From VBDM01 sp035637655 (GTDB taxonomy: Bacteria; Pseudomonadota; Gammaproteobacteria; Burkholderiales; SG8-39): 32,347 nucleotides of DNA. Location: positions 1 to 32,347 of the forward strand of contig DASPWT010000087.1 in assembly GCA_035637655.1 (NCBI GenBank). Reading direction: 5' to 3'. Under the pieces are notes generated by a model. The model was not told the DNA's origin, did no database searches, and saw only the letters and a list, made by a program, of their open reading frames with translations. The translations under genes were made by a program, and so were the position numbers. Position 1 is the first letter of the stretch. The number at the start of each line of letters is the position of its first letter. Below, piece after piece: positions 16,140-23,627 of this stretch.

Positions 16140-17201
16140 ATGAAGTTCGGAATCAACTTCTTCCCGTCCTTCCGCTCCGAAGACAGCACCACAGCGGATT
16201 ACTACGAACAGTGCGTGCGCATCGCCGAGCGCGCCGACGCCCTGGGCTTCAGCAGCATCAAGACGGTGGAGCACTCGTTCTTCGACTACGGCGGGCACTC
16301 GCCGAATCCCTGCGTATTCCTGTCCGCAATCGCCGTCCGCACGAAGCGCATCCGGCTCATCACCGGCGCAGTGATCCCGGCCTTCCATCACCCGGCGCAC
16401 CTCGGCGGCGACCTCGCGATGCTCGACAACATGAGCAAGGGGCGCCTGGACGCGGGATTCGGGCGCGCCTTCCTGCCCAAGGAATTCGAGGCCTACGGCG
16501 TGCCGATGTCGGAGAGCCGCGAGCGCTTCGACGAATCGATCGCCATGATCCGGCACATGTGGACCGAGGAGCGCGTCACGATGAAGGGCAAGTATTGGAA
16601 CCTCGAGGACGTGCGCCTCATGCCGCGCGTGGTGCAGAAGCCGCATCCGCCGATCTGGGTGGCCGCGATCGCCACCGAGGAGTCCTTTGTCAATGCCGCG
16701 AAGAACGGCTTTCACCTGATGATCGTTCCCTACGCCGGCAAGCCCGGACAGCTCCAGGAGTTCGTCAAGATGTACCGGCGCCTGTGGGCCGAGTCGGGGC
16801 ACAGGCCGGGCGCCGAGCAGGTGCAGGTGGCGCAATTCTGCTACCTCGCCGAAAAGCGGGACGAGGCCCTGTCCGGCTTCCGGCGGATATGCACCCGCTA
16901 TCTCGAGACCTTCGCCGATGCGGTCAAGTCCTGGCAGGGAAAGTCCTCCGACCAGTACCCCGGCTACGACAAGATGGTGGCGAGCATCCTCGCCACCACG
17001 CCCGAGAAGATCATCGAGCAGGGCGGTGCCTTCGTCGGCACGCCCGAGGACGTGGTGGAGCAGGTCAAGCGCTGCCGGGACGCGTTTGCCGGAGACATCG
17101 AGCCCTCGATGCAGATCAACTTCGGCGGCTCGAAGGACGCCGAGGCGTTTCGCACGCTGGAGCTGCTCGCCGCGCGCGTGATGCCGCATTTCAAGAGCTG
17201 A
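16140..17201 (+). CDS. LLM-class flavin-dependent monooxygenase (copy 3)
   Basis: A 353-residue luciferase-like enzyme using FMNH2 and oxygen. It begins MKFGINFFPSFRSED and contains RADALGFSSIKTVEHSFFDY, IRLITGAVIPAFHHPAHLGG, MSKGRLDAGFGRAFLPKEFE and KPHPPIWVAAIATEESF, all usual LLM landmarks. A GAGGAG ribosome site precedes the ATG. It lies 18 bases after the decarboxylase-like gene and 10 bases before the Rieske large subunit, so it belongs to this operon. No flavin reductase is in the operon; the nearest is at 2331-2840. The substrate is unknown. Confidence 0.9.
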   Translation: MKFGINFFPSFRSEDSTTADYYEQCVRIAERADALGFSSIKTVEHSFFDYGGHSPNPCVFLSAIAVRTKRIRLITGAVIPAFHHPAHLGGDLAMLDNMSKGRLDAGFGRAFLPKEFEAYGVPMSESRERFDESIAMIRHMWTEERVTMKGKYWNLEDVRLMPRVVQKPHPPIWVAAIATEESFVNAAKNGFHLMIVPYAGKPGQLQEFVKMYRRLWAESGHRPGAEQVQVAQFCYLAEKRDEALSGFRRICTRYLETFADAVKSWQGKSSDQYPGYDKMVASILATTPEKIIEQGGAFVGTPEDVVEQVKRCRDAFAGDIEPSMQINFGGSKDAEAFRTLELLAARVMPHFKS

Positions 17202-17211
17202 AGGAGGAAGG

Positions 17212-18435
17212 ATGGACGCACGCCGAGAATGGCCGGCACAAGGCACTTGCCGCATTCCTTACTGGATTTATTCCGATCCCGAGATCTACGAGCGCGAGCA
17301 GGAGCGCATCTTCCGCGGCCCGAGCTGGAACTACGTCGCGCTCGAGGCCGAGATCCCCAAGCCCGGCGATTTCAAGCGCACTTTCATCGGCGAGAAGCCC
17401 GTGGTCGTGGTTCGCGACCGGGACGGCGGGGTCAACGCGGTCGAGAACCGCTGCGCCCATCGCGGCGTGCAGTTCTGCCAGCAGCATCTCGGCAACGCAA
17501 CCGAGTTCATGTGCCCCTATCACCAGTGGACCTATGACCTCAAGGGCAACCTGATCCGGGCGCCGCTGCGCCGCGGCGTGAAGAACCAGGGCGGCATGCC
17601 GGCCGATTTCGATCTCAGGGAGCACGACCTGAGGAAGCTCAAGGTCGCCTGCCGCCACGGCGTGGTGTTCGCCTCGTTCGCCGATGAACTCGAGCCGCTC
17701 GAGGCGTACCTCGGCCCGGCGATGCTCGCGCTCTTCGACCGCGTGTTCGACGGCCGCGGCCTCACCGTGCTCGGCTACTCGCGCCAGCTCATTCCGGCCA
17801 ACTGGAAACTGATGTTCGAGAACATCAAGGACTCCTACCACGCGACGCTGCTGCACGTGTTCCTGGTGTCGTTCGGCCTTTACCGGGTCGACAATCCGTC
17901 CAGGATCGCGATCGACTCCACCGGGCGGCACTGCGCCGCCATGTCGTGGCGCGGCGAGCAGAAGAGGACCGCGGACAACGCCGAAATGAAGTCGCTGATC
18001 GAGAACCTCAAGCTTCACGACCCGACGATGCTCGAGCCGGTGCGGGAGTTCGAGCAATACACGCTCGTGATGATGACGCTGTGGCCCAACCTGATCGTCC
18101 AGCAGCAGTCGAATACGCTGGCGATGCGCCAGATCGCCACCCGCGGCGCGGGCGCCTTCGATCTCGCCTGGACCTTTTTCGGCTACCAGGCCGACGACGA
18201 GGCGATGACCCGCAGGCGGCTGCGGCAGGCGAACCTGATGGGCCCCTCGGGATTCGTTTCCATGGACGACAGCGAGGTCATGAAGTTCGCGCAGCAGGGC
18301 GTTGCGCCGTACCCGGGCGCAGCCGGCGTGATGGAGATGGGCGGGCGCGACTGGCGGCAGGAGGAGTCCCACGCGGTCACCGAATCTCCGATCCGCGCTT
18401 TTTACGACTACTACCGGAACGTGATGGAGCTGTAG
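17212..18435 (+). CDS. Ring-hydroxylating dioxygenase large (alpha) subunit, salicylate/anthranilate type
   Basis: A 407-residue Rieske oxygenase alpha subunit. The 2Fe-2S ligands are C81-x-H83 and C101-x2-H104 in NRCAHRG and CPYHQWTYDL. The catalytic iron site is D207-x2-H210-x4-H215 in ENIKDSYHATLLHVF. The DSYHATLLHVF stretch and the FGLYR that follows resemble salicylate 5-hydroxylase and anthranilate dioxygenase large subunits. The ATG follows a perfect AAGGAGG. A beta subunit follows immediately, and a gentisate dioxygenase-like gene converges just beyond it, which favours a salicylate-5-hydroxylase-like activity giving gentisate. The ferredoxin and reductase are absent from the window. 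Confidence 0.9.
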   Translation: MDARREWPAQGTCRIPYWIYSDPEIYEREQERIFRGPSWNYVALEAEIPKPGDFKRTFIGEKPVVVVRDRDGGVNAVENRCAHRGVQFCQQHLGNATEFMCPYHQWTYDLKGNLIRAPLRRGVKNQGGMPADFDLREHDLRKLKVACRHGVVFASFADELEPLEAYLGPAMLALFDRVFDGRGLTVLGYSRQLIPANWKLMFENIKDSYHATLLHVFLVSFGLYRVDNPSRIAIDSTGRHCAAMSWRGEQKRTADNAEMKSLIENLKLHDPTMLEPVREFEQYTLVMMTLWPNLIVQQQSNTLAMRQIATRGAGAFDLAWTFFGYQADDEAMTRRRLRQANLMGPSGFVSMDDSEVMKFAQQGVAPYPGAAGVMEMGGRDWRQEESHAVTESPIRAFYDYYRNVMEL

Positions 18436-18437
18436 CC

Positions 18438-18938
18438 GTGGGCGCCGACAAGCGCTTCACGCGCATGGACCCGCGGGAGCTGCGCCTGGAGCTCGAGGCC
18501 CTGTACGCCGACTACGCCGCCTGTCTCGACGAAGAGCGCTTCGAGGAGTGGCCGGATTTTTTCACCGAGCGCTGCCTTTACAAGATCGTGCCGCGGGAGA
18601 ACTTCGAACGCGGGCTGCCGCTAGCGACCTGGTGGTGCGAAAGCAAAGGCTACCTTCTCGATCGCGTCACGGCGATCCGCAAGACCGCGGTCTACGCGCC
18701 GCGCTACGTCCGCCGCATGGTGAGCGGCATCCGCGCCCTCGGCTGGAAGGACGACCTGCTCGAGGCGCGCGCCAGCTACGCGGCCTTCGAGACTTTGGCC
18801 GATGGCGAGACGCGCGTGTTCAACGTCGGCAGCTCCCGCGACAAGCTCGCCGTCGAGGACGGTCGTCTCAGGTTCCAGGAAAGGATCTGCGTCTTCGACT
18901 CGCTGCTCGTCCCGAACAGCCTGATTTTCCCACTATGA
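18438..18938 (+). CDS. Ring-hydroxylating dioxygenase small (beta) subunit
   Basis: A 166-residue NTF2-like beta subunit that supports the alpha subunit hexamer. Recognisable parts are LELEALYADYAACLDEERFEEW near the start, DFFTERCLYKIVPRENFERG, and a TRVFNVGSSRDKLAVEDGRL stretch ending LRFQERICVFDS. The start is GTG at 18438, with GGAG eight bases upstream inside the end of the alpha gene; an ATG at 18465 is the alternative. It is the last gene of the plus-strand operon and ends three bases before the convergent gentisate dioxygenase gene. Confidence 0.88.
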   Translation: MGADKRFTRMDPRELRLELEALYADYAACLDEERFEEWPDFFTERCLYKIVPRENFERGLPLATWWCESKGYLLDRVTAIRKTAVYAPRYVRRMVSGIRALGWKDDLLEARASYAAFETLADGETRVFNVGSSRDKLAVEDGRLRFQERICVFDSLLVPNSLIFPL

Positions 18939-18941
18939 TTT

Positions 18942-19913
18942 TTAGTCGAGCTCCTCGAAGCGGTAGTAGCGCGACCAGCGCATGAGGTTCTCGTCGCTCA
19001 TGCTGAAGATGACGCTGTTCTCGGCCGCCTGATGCTCGATGCGGCACCAGGCGGGGGCCGCCAGGGTATCGCCGAAGCTCCAGTCGAAGACCTGCCCCCC
19101 GATCATCGAGCGGCCGCTGCCCTGCATGACGACATGCGCCGTGTTGGCGGCGTGACGGTACGGCGGGTTGCTCCAGCCTCCGGGCCAGGCATGGACCTTC
19201 AGCGCGATCGTCGGCATTTGCGGGGCAGCCAGCTCGATGGTCTTGCCGAAGAACGCGTTCGATGCCGCCGCTTTCAGCGATTTTTGCGTCGCGCTCCAAG
19301 TGAAGCGCATCGGCGAGGTTTCGGCGACCTGGGCGACGCGCTCGAAGCCATCCGGATGTTCCTCGAAGAACATCGGCTCGAGCAGATGCGTCAGCGGTAC
19401 GTCCAGACCGTCGAACCAGTAGGCCTGCTCGCTCCCGTCGTGTCCATGGCCGTGCCAGCACCAGCCGGGCGTCAGCACGATGTCGCCCGACTCCATCGGG
19501 TGCTTGTGCCCGTCGACGATGGAATAGGAGCCGCGCGACTCCAGGATCACGCGCAAGGCATGCGGCGCGTGCCGGTGGCTGCGCGCCTTCTCCCCCGGAA
19601 GGATCGACTGGTAGGCGCAGACGAGGGTGCGCAGCGTCGCGATGTCGTTGCCGGGGACGGGATTGCGCATCACGAAATTGCGCCGCTCGGCAGACTCGGT
19701 GCCGATCAGGCGTCCGGCCGCCTGCATGGCCGCCTTCGCCTCCGCGTAGCGCCAATGCGCGGGCACGAATTCGGAACACATCTCCTTGTAGAGGATGGGC
19801 TTCGCGCGCTTGATCCATCCCGGCGTGAGGTTGCGCTCGCCGATCGCCTGCTGCAGCGCCTCCAGCGACGCGAGATTGCGCAGGCCCTCGAGCACCGGCT
19901 GTTCGATTTTCAT
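18942..19913 (-). CDS. Gentisate 1,2-dioxygenase-like bicupin
   Basis: A 323-residue double-cupin enzyme matching gentisate 1,2-dioxygenase, which opens the gentisate ring to maleylpyruvate with Fe(II). The iron site of the first cupin is H113-x-H115 in SHRHAPHALRVILE with H154 in TPGWCWHGHG. The family stretch GLDVPLTHLLEP follows. The second cupin covers about 240-300 (YRHAANTAHVVMQGSGRSMI). The ATG at 19913 has GGAAGGAA six bases upstream and was chosen over one 13 codons earlier. It converges on the salicylate-hydroxylase-like subunits, which would make its substrate. Length is slightly below the usual 340-350. A relative acting on salicylate or 1-hydroxy-2-naphthoate is possible. Confidence 0.85.
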   Translation of the reverse strand: MKIEQPVLEGLRNLASLEALQQAIGERNLTPGWIKRAKPILYKEMCSEFVPAHWRYAEAKAAMQAAGRLIGTESAERRNFVMRNPVPGNDIATLRTLVCAYQSILPGEKARSHRHAPHALRVILESRGSYSIVDGHKHPMESGDIVLTPGWCWHGHGHDGSEQAYWFDGLDVPLTHLLEPMFFEEHPDGFERVAQVAETSPMRFTWSATQKSLKAAASNAFFGKTIELAAPQMPTIALKVHAWPGGWSNPPYRHAANTAHVVMQGSGRSMIGGQVFDWSFGDTLAAPAWCRIEHQAAENSVIFSMSDENLMRWSRYYRFEELD

Positions 19914-20126
19914 GGCAGTTCCTTCCGGACGTACGATCGGGTTTGACGGCATTTTGCTCTTGCGACCGCGCGACAGGCAACGTGCCCAGGCGGGTCCAGG
20001 TGCGGCCGAAGCAAAGCCTGTCGACCCTCGCTACGCTGCAATTCACGTGGCGGACGGGTTTTCAAATTATAATCCTTGCCCTGCGGCAAGGAACCAAGGC
20101 CGGCGTCAATCCGAGCAGGAGCACGA
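19914..20126. promoter_or_regulatory. Divergent intergenic region with a two-way -10 box
   Basis: This 213-base gap separates the gentisate dioxygenase-like gene (-) from the HDO-like gene (+). It contains the perfect palindrome ATTATAAT at 20066-20073, which reads TATAAT on both strands, in an otherwise GC-rich stretch. On the plus strand it lies about 55 bases before the GTG at 20127, a sensible promoter distance. No convincing -35 element accompanies it. No other structure was recognised in the gap. Confidence 0.4.
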
Positions 20127-20891
20127 GTGAGAGGCAATGGAAAGAAAGCGGCCTCGCCCGCCGTCGTGAAGAAGATCGTCGCCATTCGCGAGAAGTGGCA
20201 CACCAAGCGGCACCCCTTTTTCAAGGAATTCGCGCGGGGGCGCTTGCCGCTGCGCGCGATGGGCGTCTACATGGCCCAACACTACCGGTTCGTGGAGCTC
20301 GTCCTTCCGGCGTTCGGCCACCTGCTTGCCCGCGCCCCGGCCGACGTGCGCTGTTCGCTGATCGAGAACCTCGCCGAGGAGGCGGGGCTCGCGGCGCTGC
20401 AGCGCGAAGGGCATGTGCCGCGCGATCACATGGAGGACATCTTTGCCTTCACGCGTGCAGCGGGGCTGAAGGACGGCGAGGTGCGCAACCTCGAGCGCAC
20501 TCCGGCATGGTGGGCGCGCACGCTCCACTACGTCCGTACGCTGCAGGAGGAGCCGATCGGCGTGGCGCTCGCGATGCAGTCCACTCAGGAAGGACAGCAG
20601 GTTGCGCTCAACGTGGAGGTGACGCTCCCTGCTTTCGCCAAGCACTACCGTTACCAGCGCGGCGACCGCGCCATCGCCTTCTTCGAGGAGCATGCCGAGG
20701 CCGACGAAGAGCATTCCATGCGCCAGCTCGCGCTCGCCGCCAAGTACGTCGATACACCGGCCCTTGCGGCGCGCGCCTGCCAGGTCGCTGAAGAAGCCTG
20801 CATGCTGCGCTGGGCGTCGATCAGCGATCTCTACCGGACGCACGTGCTGAAACAAAAGCCGGTTCTTCCCCTGCGAGTCAAGGCCGCATGA
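20127..20891 (+). CDS. TenA/PqqC-fold protein, probable HDO-type metalloenzyme
   Basis: A 254-residue helical protein of the heme-oxygenase-like fold (TenA, PqqC, CADD relatives). H189-x3-D193-x2-H196 in EEHAEADEEH matches the signature of heme-oxygenase-like diiron oxidases (HDOs). Other candidate ligands are E80/E84/E85 in IENLAEEAG, H96 or H101, and E155. The strict E-x6-H spacing of the first half is not obvious, so PqqC-like cofactorless chemistry remains possible. GTG at 20127 follows AGGAG and was chosen over a TTG 17 codons upstream. Its TGA overlaps the ATG of Bug copy 3 (ATGA), an unusual pairing of a cytoplasmic oxidase-like protein with a periplasmic receptor. No pqq genes are present. 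Confidence 0.75.
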   Translation: MRGNGKKAASPAVVKKIVAIREKWHTKRHPFFKEFARGRLPLRAMGVYMAQHYRFVELVLPAFGHLLARAPADVRCSLIENLAEEAGLAALQREGHVPRDHMEDIFAFTRAAGLKDGEVRNLERTPAWWARTLHYVRTLQEEPIGVALAMQSTQEGQQVALNVEVTLPAFAKHYRYQRGDRAIAFFEEHAEADEEHSMRQLALAAKYVDTPALAARACQVAEEACMLRWASISDLYRTHVLKQKPVLPLRVKAA

Positions 20892-21844
20892 AAAATCAGC
20901 TTCTCGGCGCAGCGCTCGCCGCCGCTGCCGGCCTCGCGCTCGCGCAAGGCTACCCTTCGCGTCAAGTCATGCTGGTCATACCGACCACCGTCGGCACGGC
21001 GGCCGACATCACCGCGCGCAATTTCGCGCCCAAGCTGCAGCAGAAGTTCGGCCAGCCGTTCATCGTGGAAAACCGCACCGGGGCGAGCGGCAACATCGCG
21101 GTCGCCTCGGTGGTGAAAGCGCCGCCCGACGGCCATACCATCCTCGTCACGGCGAGCACGCTTGCGGTGACGCCTTTCATGACCAAGGACCTGGGCTGGA
21201 ATCCGGTGAACGACCTGCAGCCGGTGGCGCTGCTCTCCTACATCACCTTTGTGCTGCTCGTGCATCCTTCGCAGCCGGTGCACTCGGTGAAGGACCTCGT
21301 CGCGCTCGCGAAGCAGAACCCCGGCAAGCTCAATTTCAGCTCGCCCGGCACCGGCACGCCGCACCACCTCATCATGGAGATGTTCAAGCAGGCGACCGGG
21401 ACCGATATCACGCACATTCCCTACAAGGGCACGGCGAGCGCCCTGACGGACCTCGTCGGCGGGCGCGTCGAGACCGCTTTCTTTCCGCTGCATGCGGTGA
21501 TCGAGCTTTCCAAGGCCGGCAAGCTGCGCATGATCGGCAGCTTCGGCGACCAGCGCACCCCGTGGACCCCCGACCTGCCGACGCTGCCCGAGCAGGGGGT
21601 GAAGGGCATCGACGTCGATACGTGGGTCGGCGTGTTCGCGCCGGCCGGCACGCCGCGCGAGATCGTCAATGCGCTGAGCACCGAGTTCATCGCGCTCATG
21701 AACACCCCGGAGCACCGCGATGCGCTGTTCCGGCAGGGCATCGTCGCGCGCTCCGGCGGTCCGGAGGAGCTTGCCAGGACGCTCAAGGCCGACATGGAGC
21801 GCTACCGCGAGGTGATCGAGCAGGCCAACATCAAGGCGGACTAA
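20888..21844 (+). CDS. Bug/TctC-family periplasmic solute receptor (copy 3)
   Basis: A 318-residue Bug receptor with a short signal peptide ending in GLALAQG. The mature protein starts YPSRQVMLVIPTTVGTAAD. Hallmarks are GQPFIVENRTGASGNIAV, PGTGTPHHLIMEMFKQATG, IPYKGTASALTDLVGGRV and WVGVFAPAGTPREIV. The canonical PGG of the first loop is replaced by TVGTAAD, but its Asp is kept. The start overlaps the stop of the HDO-like gene by four bases, so the two proteins are made together. Downstream lies a decayed Bug C-terminus. Confidence 0.93.
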   Translation: MKNQLLGAALAAAAGLALAQGYPSRQVMLVIPTTVGTAADITARNFAPKLQQKFGQPFIVENRTGASGNIAVASVVKAPPDGHTILVTASTLAVTPFMTKDLGWNPVNDLQPVALLSYITFVLLVHPSQPVHSVKDLVALAKQNPGKLNFSSPGTGTPHHLIMEMFKQATGTDITHIPYKGTASALTDLVGGRVETAFFPLHAVIELSKAGKLRMIGSFGDQRTPWTPDLPTLPEQGVKGIDVDTWVGVFAPAGTPREIVNALSTEFIALMNTPEHRDALFRQGIVARSGGPEELARTLKADMERYREVIEQANIKAD

Positions 21845-21851
21845 CCCGCTC

Positions 21852-21975
21852 ACATGGTGGGGCGTGCTCGCCCCAGCCGGCACCCGCAGCCCGTCCTCGA
21901 CAAAGCTGTATCGCGAAATCCTGAAAGCGCTGGACTGCCCGGAGGTCAAGGCGAAGCTCGCCGACATGGGATCAG
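21852..21975 (+). pseudogene. Decayed C-terminal fragment of a second Bug receptor
   Basis: Starting eight bases after Bug copy 3, the frame reads TWWGVLAPAGT, then KLYREILKALDCPEVKAKLA and DMGSAPG, which is the standard C-terminal third of a Bug protein. Between the two parts the expected PQPVLDK appears only in a neighbouring frame, so one base has been lost and one gained on either side of it. The fragment runs into the end of the convergent UbiD gene and has neither an N-terminus nor the final residues. It is the remnant of a tandem Bug duplicate, probably cut when the UbiD segment was joined. Confidence 0.7.
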
Positions 21976-23546
21976 CGCCCGGTGCGAGCCAGCGAGTGCA
22001 CCCAGCCTTGCATGCGTTTCCCGGCGTTTTCGATGTCCGCCCGGGTAAAGAAGTCCTCCGGCTTGACCCGGTCCACCGGGTATACCGGCCGCAGGAAGTC
22101 GCTCTCGTAGCCGAACGGCACGGTGGCGTCGATCCCCATGCCGCCTTCGAACTGGGTGTTCGACGCGGTCCACTGCTTGTCGCCCGCGGTCATGCGCTCC
22201 GCCGGCATGAAGGTCTGCCCGCGCCCGCCCGGGATCGGATTGAGGATGTCGGTCCTCGGGTTGACGCGAGTCGTCAGGCACCACATCACGTCGTCCATCG
22301 AATAAGGGTCGACGTCCTCGCTCACCGCGATGGCGAGACGCATGCCCTGCGAGCACGACAGGATGGCCGACAGGAAGTTGCGCTGCCAGCCCTCGTCGAT
22401 CTGGTGGCGCTTCTTCACCTGGATGACGCAGCCGCCCCAGTCGGTCATGCAGTACGGGATCACGACGTTCTGGATGATGCCGGGCTGCAGCCGGTGGCAC
22501 AGCTCGAAGATCGCCGCCTCGCGAACCGTGGTGTCGATGTTGTGGTCGTCGAGCGTGTGCACGCCGAGCGCGAAAATGATCGGCTTGCTCGCCGGCTTCC
22601 TCATCGTGACCGCCGTGACGTGGAAGGTCGGCGCCTTGTACGCCTTGCCCATGTAGCCGGCCCACTCCGGATGGAAGTGGAAGCGGCCCTGGATGCCGGC
22701 GTCCTCGCTCTCCTTCGTCTCGAAACGCCGGTCGCGCGGGTCCACGTAGCCTTCGAGCACTACTTCGGCATCGGCGAGCGCCAGCGCGTCGACCGTGCGC
22801 GCCTTCACCATGCGGATCGGCGCGCCCTGCACCGCTCCCGCCACGCCGATCTCGTCGCAGCCCGCGGGCAGGATCACGTAGTCGAATCCCGCCCCCGCGA
22901 GCAGCGTGCACGCGGGCGGGACGCCGAAGCACATCGTGATCGGAACCTTCGCGTTCGATTTGTAGTACTTGTTGACCACCTGCCACATGTGCGAGCCGGG
23001 AGAGATCTGGAAGGTGCCGACGTTGCCCCAGCGGAAATTCATCCGGTTGTAGCCGAGGTCCGAGCCGCCCTCGAAGTGCTCTCCGGTGACGCAGCGAATG
23101 CCCGAACCCACCGTCAGCTCCGGCTCGTAGGTGGTGTGCCGGATCGGCACCATGTATTCGTTGACGTCCTTGGGATTCTCGACGACGTGCTCCTGGCAGG
23201 GCGCCTCCCCCTGCGGAATGACGACCGGCTTCAGCGGGTGCGACAGCGCGTAGGCGAGCTTTCTGACCCGGTCCGGATCGTCCTCCCAGCCGAACATCTT
23301 GTTGATGACGTTCATGTCACCGAACAGGTTGGTGACGACGCGGTGGTTCGGCTTGCCCTTGACCTTGCTGAAGAGCACCGGGCAGCCGCCGTCCATGTGC
23401 TTCTGCAGGCCGGTGACCTGGAGGTCCGGATCGACCTCCTTGCCGGTCTCGATGAGATCGCCCTGCGATTTCAGCCATTCCAGCGTGCCGCGCAGGTCGC
23501 TCACTTGCTCGGTGAAGGGCACTTCGGCCTTGACCATCACGTTCAT
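21972..23546 (-). CDS. Divergent UbiD-family decarboxylase
   Basis: A 524-residue UbiD-family protein only distantly related to the one at 2881-4407. Family features are WLKSQGDLIETGKEVDPDLQ, NLFGDMNVINKMFGW, R168 in YNRMNFRW, and CDEIGVAGAVQGAPIRMV near 230-247. The segment equivalent to EGPFGEFTGYYG reads FHFHPEWAGYMG: the second catalytic Glu is kept (E294) but the first is replaced by F289, with His residues nearby. A GGAGA ribosome site precedes the ATG. It is transcribed away from the MarR gene at 23628, so MarR may control it. Decarboxylation is the family role, but this variant may have altered chemistry. Confidence 0.87.
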   Translation of the reverse strand: MNVMVKAEVPFTEQVSDLRGTLEWLKSQGDLIETGKEVDPDLQVTGLQKHMDGGCPVLFSKVKGKPNHRVVTNLFGDMNVINKMFGWEDDPDRVRKLAYALSHPLKPVVIPQGEAPCQEHVVENPKDVNEYMVPIRHTTYEPELTVGSGIRCVTGEHFEGGSDLGYNRMNFRWGNVGTFQISPGSHMWQVVNKYYKSNAKVPITMCFGVPPACTLLAGAGFDYVILPAGCDEIGVAGAVQGAPIRMVKARTVDALALADAEVVLEGYVDPRDRRFETKESEDAGIQGRFHFHPEWAGYMGKAYKAPTFHVTAVTMRKPASKPIIFALGVHTLDDHNIDTTVREAAIFELCHRLQPGIIQNVVIPYCMTDWGGCVIQVKKRHQIDEGWQRNFLSAILSCSQGMRLAIAVSEDVDPYSMDDVMWCLTTRVNPRTDILNPIPGGRGQTFMPAERMTAGDKQWTASNTQFEGGMGIDATVPFGYESDFLRPVYPVDRVKPEDFFTRADIENAGKRMQGWVHSLARTGR

Positions 23547-23627
23547 TGGGAATCTCCTCTATCCTCGTTGGCCCGCTACCGAGTATACTGGAAAAGACGC
23601 AATACATAGAAGCCTAAGCAATCTTCC
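23547..23627. promoter_or_regulatory. Divergent promoter/operator region of the UbiD and MarR genes
   Basis: This 81-base gap lies between the UbiD start (-) and the MarR start (+). It contains the perfect 8-bp palindrome AGTATACT at 23582-23589, which includes a TATACT -10-like box on the minus strand about 40 bases before the UbiD start. MarR proteins commonly bind short palindromes over divergent promoters, so this is a candidate operator. The assignment rests only on position and symmetry. Confidence 0.4.

Noticed and set aside
13925..17554. A very long plus-strand open frame (over 1200 codons)
   Set aside because: It runs antisense to the ABC genes and out of frame through the decarboxylase-like and LLM genes. 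The translation is low-complexity Arg/Ala-rich, as expected of GC-rich shadow frames.
21864..23609. Long plus-strand frame antisense to the second UbiD gene
   Set aside because: Only its first 35 or so codons resemble a protein (the Bug remnant). The rest is the shadow of UbiD.
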